From JBHGYD01 sp041920415 (GTDB lineage Bacteria; Bacillota; Bacilli; Bacillales; Anoxybacillaceae), in assembly GCA_041920415.1 (NCBI GenBank), contig JBHGYD010000048.1, positions 48,142 to 112,141 on the forward strand: a stretch of DNA of 64,000 nt. Direction: 5' to 3'. The notes under the pieces are model-generated. The model was not told the DNA's origin. It saw only the letters and a list, made by a program, of their open reading frames with translations, and made no database searches. Positions 60,101 through 64,000 of this stretch are shown here, in pieces (within the stretch, counting starts at the first letter, position 1; each line of letters opens with the position of its first letter). The position numbers and the translations under genes were made by a program.

Positions 60101-61627
60101 TTGGATAAACATATTTCAGAGTTAATCGGCAATCCCCGTTTAAGAGACCGAATTGTAACGGCAGAAACAGCTGCTTCATGGATAAAAGACGGTATGACGC
60201 TCGGTTTAAGCGGATTTACCCGTGCAGGAGATGCCAAGGCAGTCCCTTTTGCACTGATCGAGAAAGCGAAACAGCAACACTTAAAAGTAAACGTATATAC
60301 AGGTGCTTCACTAGGCTCGGATGTTGATAAAATGATGGCAGAAGCAGGAATTATCAACAAACGTCTTCCGTTCCAAGCTGATTCTGTTATGCGCAAAAAA
60401 ATTAATGAAGGGGAAATCTTGTTTATTGATCAACATTTATCACATACAGCGGAATTAGTGCGTTCAGACGTATTAAATCCTATCGATTTTGCAATTATGG
60501 AAGCGGTTTCGATAACCGAAGACGGAATGATCATCCCGTCTACTTCAGTAGGAAATTCTTCTATCTTTGCGAAAAAAGCCCGACATGTGATTGTCGAATT
60601 GAACACAGCCCAACCAAAAGAACTCAAAGGCCTCCATGACATTTACGAAGTCGGCAAACAGGGGGAACGAGAACCGATACCTCTGACAAAAGTAGACGAT
60701 CGAATCGGAACTACTGGCATTCCAATTGATAATGATAAAATTATTGGAATTGTTTTGACAAACCAACTTGATTCACCATCCACGATTGTACCTCCAGATG
60801 CTGAAACAGCTGTTATGGCTAATCATTTAATCAATTTTCTTCGAAAGGAAGTGGCGGCAGGTCGACTTGATGAAAATTTAGCCCCTCTTCAAGCAGGCAT
60901 TGGTTCGGTTGCAAATGCTGTCCTTCACGGCTTATTGAATTCGGAATTTTCAAACTTAGAAGTTTATTCAGAGGTTCTTCAAGATGCCGTGTTTGATCTC
61001 ATTGATGCTGGAAAAGTCCGGTTCGCTTCCGGCTGCTCCATTACTTTGTCTCAAGACAAAATGAAACAAGTGTATTCCAATTTAGATGCTTACCGAGACA
61101 AGCTTATCCTTCGTCCTCAGGAAATTTCTAACCATCCAGAAATCGTTCGCCGTCTCGGGCTCATTTCCATTAACACAGCCTTGGAAGCAGACATATACGG
61201 AAATATTAATTCTACACATGTTCGCGGTACAAACATGATGAACGGCATCGGCGGTTCAGGCGACTTCGCACGCAATGCCCGCCTTACCATCTTCGTGACA
61301 AAATCCGTTGCCAAAAACGGAGCTATTTCAAGCATCGTTCCATTCGTATCACACGTTGACCATACCGAACATGACGTTGATGTTCTTGTAACTGAGTATG
61401 GTTATGCTGACCTTCGCGGATTGGCGCCAATTGAACGTGCACCCCTTATCATCGAAAATTGCGCACACCCGGATTACCGTCCGCAGTTGCGTGAATACTT
61501 CAAGGAAGCGCTTAAGCGCGGAGGTCAAACACCGCATGTCCTTGAAAAAGCATTCTCATGGTATATCAATTATGAGAAATACGGAACCATGATGGAACCA
61601 AAATATCAATTGCAAACTCAAAAATAA
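60101..61627 (+). CDS. Acetyl-CoA hydrolase/succinyl-CoA:acetate CoA-transferase family
   Basis: A 508-residue class I CoA-transferase of the Cat1/YgfH/AarC type. Features: TLGLSGFTRAGDAKAVPFAL near residue 35, LQAGIGSVANAVLHGL (GxGxxxN) near 267, likely nucleophile Glu in EVYSEVLQDAVFDL near 287 and NGIGGSGDFARNARLTIFV near 385. It exchanges CoA between acetate and succinate or propionate. TTG 60101 has AGAGGTGAGG upstream. The LytTR gene upstream and the malate:quinone oxidoreductase downstream suggest organic acid or acetate metabolism. Confidence 0.9.
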   Translation: MDKHISELIGNPRLRDRIVTAETAASWIKDGMTLGLSGFTRAGDAKAVPFALIEKAKQQHLKVNVYTGASLGSDVDKMMAEAGIINKRLPFQADSVMRKKINEGEILFIDQHLSHTAELVRSDVLNPIDFAIMEAVSITEDGMIIPSTSVGNSSIFAKKARHVIVELNTAQPKELKGLHDIYEVGKQGEREPIPLTKVDDRIGTTGIPIDNDKIIGIVLTNQLDSPSTIVPPDAETAVMANHLINFLRKEVAAGRLDENLAPLQAGIGSVANAVLHGLLNSEFSNLEVYSEVLQDAVFDLIDAGKVRFASGCSITLSQDKMKQVYSNLDAYRDKLILRPQEISNHPEIVRRLGLISINTALEADIYGNINSTHVRGTNMMNGIGGSGDFARNARLTIFVTKSVAKNGAISSIVPFVSHVDHTEHDVDVLVTEYGYADLRGLAPIERAPLIIENCAHPDYRPQLREYFKEALKRGGQTPHVLEKAFSWYINYEKYGTMMEPKYQLQTQK

Positions 61628-62006
61628 GATATAAAGAGTGGGGTAACCTTCACAAGGCTACCCCTCATCAAACCGCACATGCCCTACTATTAAGACTATA
61701 TACTAACCTGTTACATTTGCATCAATAACAGGGAGATAACCTATCCGTTCAGTTTCCGGCAGGGTCAAGTTTTTTACCTTACCTTAAAGCAATTCCTATT
61801 GCTTTTATCCAGATTGGAGTCCTCGTACCTGTTCTATGGGATTTTTTCAACCTAGTTCAAATGACTAAAATCTCCTTGACTTAAAAATCGAATATAACAG
61901 CCATAAAAACATGCATTGCGATCGTGAAAGTAAACAGTATCAAATCGGTACTGTCATTTACTAAATTTTATCAAAATATTTGGTGAGGTCCGTTGAAAAT
62001 AACATT
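61628..62006. other. Region with possible group II intron fragment
   Basis: At 61638-61666 GGGGTAACCTT and AAGGCTACCCC form an 11-bp stem that could terminate the CoA-transferase mRNA. On the minus strand CATGTGCGGTTTGATGAGGG (61680-61661) resembles the 3' half of a group II intron domain V and the adjoining sequence, as found at intron or IS ends. The rest to 62006 is non-coding with nothing recognised. Confidence 0.4.
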
Positions 62007-62116
62007 AAAAAGCAGATCCTCTATTCGGTTCCTGCTTCTTCTTTTTGAATAAGCTTCGCCACACACTCCACATGAGTTGAATAGTGATCGCAGACATAAA
62101 GACTTGTAGCAGTGTC
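62007..62116 (-). repeat. Copy 3 of the ~105-bp att-like repeat
   Basis: Minus-strand frame HYSTHVECVAKLIQKEEAGT then GAA TAG. It matches copies at 42285 and 57613 in order and orientation, including the AGCAG...CTGCTTCTTCTTTTT stem. Confidence 0.65.
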
Positions 62117-62196
62117 CACCTAATTTTCTTCGAAAGGGGACGTAACTCTTGTATTAAACTTTTTCATTCAATACCTTTGTTTCTGCATCCAAAGAA

Positions 62197-63708
62197 TTAA
62201 CTATAAACCGGTTCTTTTTCGCTTAGACCGAGCGTCTCTGCTGTTGAAGTATGAAGTTCTTGGAAAAGATCTGGGTTTTCCGCTAGTGACACGCCATAAG
62301 AAGGAATCATTTCTTTAATTTTCGGTTCCCATTCATGCATATGTTGAGGGAAGCATTTTTTAATCACCTCAAGCATTACGTGTACGGCAGTAGAAGCACC
62401 AGGAGAAGCGCCGAGCAATGCAGCGATCGAGCCATCTGCAGCACTAACAACTTCCGTACCAAATTGAATCGTTCCTTTACCGCCAGCTTCAGTATCTTTG
62501 ATAATTTGCACACGTTGGCCCGCGACGACTATATCCCAATCCTCTGATTTAGCCGTCGGGATAAACTCGCGCAACTCTTTCATGCGCTTTTCTTTCGTTA
62601 ACATAAGCTGCTGGACCAAGTATTTTTCCAAAGAAAAGTTTTTAAAAGCTGACGCCAACAAAGTTACGAGATTGTGCAGTTTTACGGAAGCAAACAAATC
62701 CATATTTGAACCATTTTTTAAGAATTTAGGCGAGAAGCCTGCAAACGGTCCAAAGAGCAACGTTTTTTCATTGTCGATATACCGTGTATCAAGGTGCGGA
62801 ACAGACATTGGAGGCGCACCAATTTTAGCTTTACTGTAAACTTTTGCATGATGTTTCTCTACAACTTTTGGATTATTACATACCATAAATAATCCGCTTA
62901 CAGGGAATCCACCAATATGTTTGCCTTCTGGAATACCAGATTTTTGAAGCAAGTGTAGACTTCCCCCGCCGGCTCCAATAAATACGAATTTAGCCTTATG
63001 GGTTTCAACAGAACCGCTATTGAGATCCTTCACTTTCAATTCCCAAAGGCTGTCGCTGGTACGTTTAATATCCTTAACACTATGCTTGTAGTTTATTTCG
63101 ACATCTTTCCTCTTTAAGTGGTCAAACAACATGCGCGTTAAAGCGCCAAAGTTAACATCCGTACCTGAGTCGATTTTGGTTGCCGCGATCGGTTCATTCG
63201 ATGTACGGCCTTCCATTATAAGCGGAATCCATTCTTTCAGTTTTTCCGGGTCATCAGAAAATTCCATTCCCTGGAATAATGGATTATTTGATAGTGCTTC
63301 AAAACGTTTCTTTAAAAATCTCACATTATTTTCCCCTTGGACTAAACTTATGTGGGGCAACGGTCTGATGAATTCCTGCGGATTTTGTAACAGATTGTTT
63401 TTTACAAGGTAAGCCCAAAACTGTCTGGAAACTTGGAACTGTTCATTAATTCTTATAGCTTTGCTAATATCAATAGATCCATCCGGTTTCTCGGGTGTGT
63501 AGTTAAGCTCGCATAGTGCAGCATGCCCCGTTCCCGCATTATTCCATTCGTTAGAGCTTTCTTCTCCTGGTTTGTCGAGCTTCTCAAACACTTTAATTTC
63601 CCATTCCGGTGCTAATTCTTTCAACAATGTCCCTAAAGTCGCACTCATTATTCCGGCACCAATTAAGATAACGTCTGTTCTAGTTTGTCTGTTACTCATT
63701 TTTCCCAT
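62197..63708 (-). CDS. mqo: Malate:quinone oxidoreductase
   Basis: A 503-residue FAD enzyme that oxidises malate to oxaloacetate and reduces membrane quinone. Residues 14-27 (VILIGAGIMSATLG) bind FAD; EESSNEWNNAGTGHAALCELNYTPE near 50, MEGRTSNEPIAATKIDSGTDVNFGAL near 165 and AADGSIAALLGASPGASTAVHVML near 435 are family hallmarks. The start is ATG 63708 (after GGGGGATAAGG) or in-frame ATG 63699, which matches the usual MSNRQ beginning. Long structured leader upstream. Links TCA cycle to the respiratory chain. Confidence 0.96.
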   Translation of the reverse strand: MGKMSNRQTRTDVILIGAGIMSATLGTLLKELAPEWEIKVFEKLDKPGEESSNEWNNAGTGHAALCELNYTPEKPDGSIDISKAIRINEQFQVSRQFWAYLVKNNLLQNPQEFIRPLPHISLVQGENNVRFLKKRFEALSNNPLFQGMEFSDDPEKLKEWIPLIMEGRTSNEPIAATKIDSGTDVNFGALTRMLFDHLKRKDVEINYKHSVKDIKRTSDSLWELKVKDLNSGSVETHKAKFVFIGAGGGSLHLLQKSGIPEGKHIGGFPVSGLFMVCNNPKVVEKHHAKVYSKAKIGAPPMSVPHLDTRYIDNEKTLLFGPFAGFSPKFLKNGSNMDLFASVKLHNLVTLLASAFKNFSLEKYLVQQLMLTKEKRMKELREFIPTAKSEDWDIVVAGQRVQIIKDTEAGGKGTIQFGTEVVSAADGSIAALLGASPGASTAVHVMLEVIKKCFPQHMHEWEPKIKEMIPSYGVSLAENPDLFQELHTSTAETLGLSEKEPVYS

Positions 63709-63724
63709 CCTTATCCCCCATTAT

Positions 63725-63775
63725 TACAGAAAGGATGCAGGCGCACCTGCCTAAGTCAAAGCTATCCAGGGTCCT
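63725..63775 (-). promoter_or_regulatory. Structured 5' leader of mqo, unidentified
   Basis: On the minus strand GGAT...GCAGG-TGCG-CCTGC-ATCC forms nested stems (63765-63733), preceded by GGCGAGGACCCT. This GC-rich block lies between an AT-rich promoter region and the ribosome binding site. It does not match a riboswitch I know. Confidence 0.4.
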
Positions 63776-63951
63776 CGCCACACACCTTTTCTACAGCAAT
63801 TATATCTTAATTATATAGTATAGCACTATTTGATTATAAGTATATCATTATTTGATTTATATATAAATTCAGTTTGAAATTCCGACATGTATAATCAACA
63901 TGTATCCTTGTCTATACTGCTCCTAAGAGGATCAATCAAAGGAGCGGATGA

Positions 63952-64000
63952 ATGATGAAGAAAAAAGGATTACAAATTACGAACGATCATGGTTGGACCA
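63952..64000 (+). CDS. Start of an unidentified gene, cut by window end
   Basis: AAAGGAG at 63938 is seven bases from ATG 63952, giving MMKKKGLQITNDHGWT up to the edge. A second open frame from ATG 63948 (MNDEEKRITNYERSWLD) is also possible but is only three bases from the ribosome binding site. Too short to identify. Confidence 0.5.
   Translation, partial: MMKKKGLQITNDHGWT

Noticed and set aside
63812..63862. Direct repeat ATTTGATT in the mqo upstream region as an iteron or operator array
   Set aside because: Two AT-rich units only, within very AT-rich DNA; not distinguishable from chance.
1..64000. tRNA, rRNA or CRISPR array
   Set aside because: No cloverleaf, rRNA motif or regularly spaced repeat was found on either strand by inspection.

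Overview
The window is a chromosomal segment of a low-to-moderate GC, endospore-forming Bacillaceae, probably of the Geobacillus / Anoxybacillus / Parageobacillus kind. This rests on the lutABC, hut (with HutP), puc and thiC loci, bacterial nitric oxide synthase, strong AAGGAGG-type ribosome binding sites, TTGACA/TATAAT promoters and the Bacillus-like proteins encoded. The species cannot be fixed from sequence reading alone.

Region 1 (1-15.3 kb) is catabolic core. It holds a glycolate/lactate oxidase subunit (cut by the window edge), lactate permease, a LutR-type GntR repressor and lutABC. The permease and lutA share the same 13-bp palindromic operator. Next come a TerC-family membrane protein, an APH-fold phosphotransferase, a DUF4395 protein and the complete histidine utilisation operon hutPHUIG. 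The hut operon has a SigA promoter and a HutP-type UAG-repeat/terminator attenuator between hutP and hutH.

Region 2 (15.3-42.2 kb) is mixed metabolism and regulation: an SPFH protein with a small RHH protein; TetR/YhfP; a YwrO-like quinone reductase with MarR; a decayed small gene; two alpha/beta hydrolases (one like the intracellular PHA depolymerase); the xanthine dehydrogenase operon pucABDCE; and thiC with a TPP riboswitch, promoter and terminator plus an overlapping small CxxC gene. Further on are MerR/MFS, two signal-transduction genes (a short chemoreceptor and an orphan sporulation-kinase-like histidine kinase), a beta-hydroxyacid dehydrogenase, bacterial NOS, an RDD protein, a methyltransferase overlapping a DUF962/Mpo1 gene, and an HtrA protease.

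Region 3 (42.2-62.2 kb) looks accessory. Three diverged copies of a ~105-bp sequence in the same orientation (42285, 57613, 62007) punctuate it. The second copy begins one base after the stop codon of a serine-recombinase remnant, as an attachment site would. Between the copies lie a sulfide/persulfide operon (degenerate rhodanese, CoA-disulfide reductase-rhodanese fusion, rhodanese) with a CsoR/CstR-like operator on its promoter, YbaK, IS3 debris, a luciferase-like monooxygenase with an ArsR regulator, an NlpC/P60 enzyme, a zinc alcohol dehydrogenase and an AmiS/UreI channel. The most novel unit is also here: an apparent operon of a chemoreceptor, a stand-alone A-T-R (adenylation, carrier, reductase) NRPS and its own phosphopantetheinyl transferase. 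Upstream of it lies a second, decayed chemoreceptor split by a MITE. IS630 and IS200/IS605-like remnants and a LytTR regulator next to an acetyl-CoA/succinate CoA-transferase complete the region.

Region 4 (62.2-64 kb) is malate:quinone oxidoreductase on the minus strand and the first codons of an unidentified plus-strand gene. No tRNA, rRNA or CRISPR array was seen.
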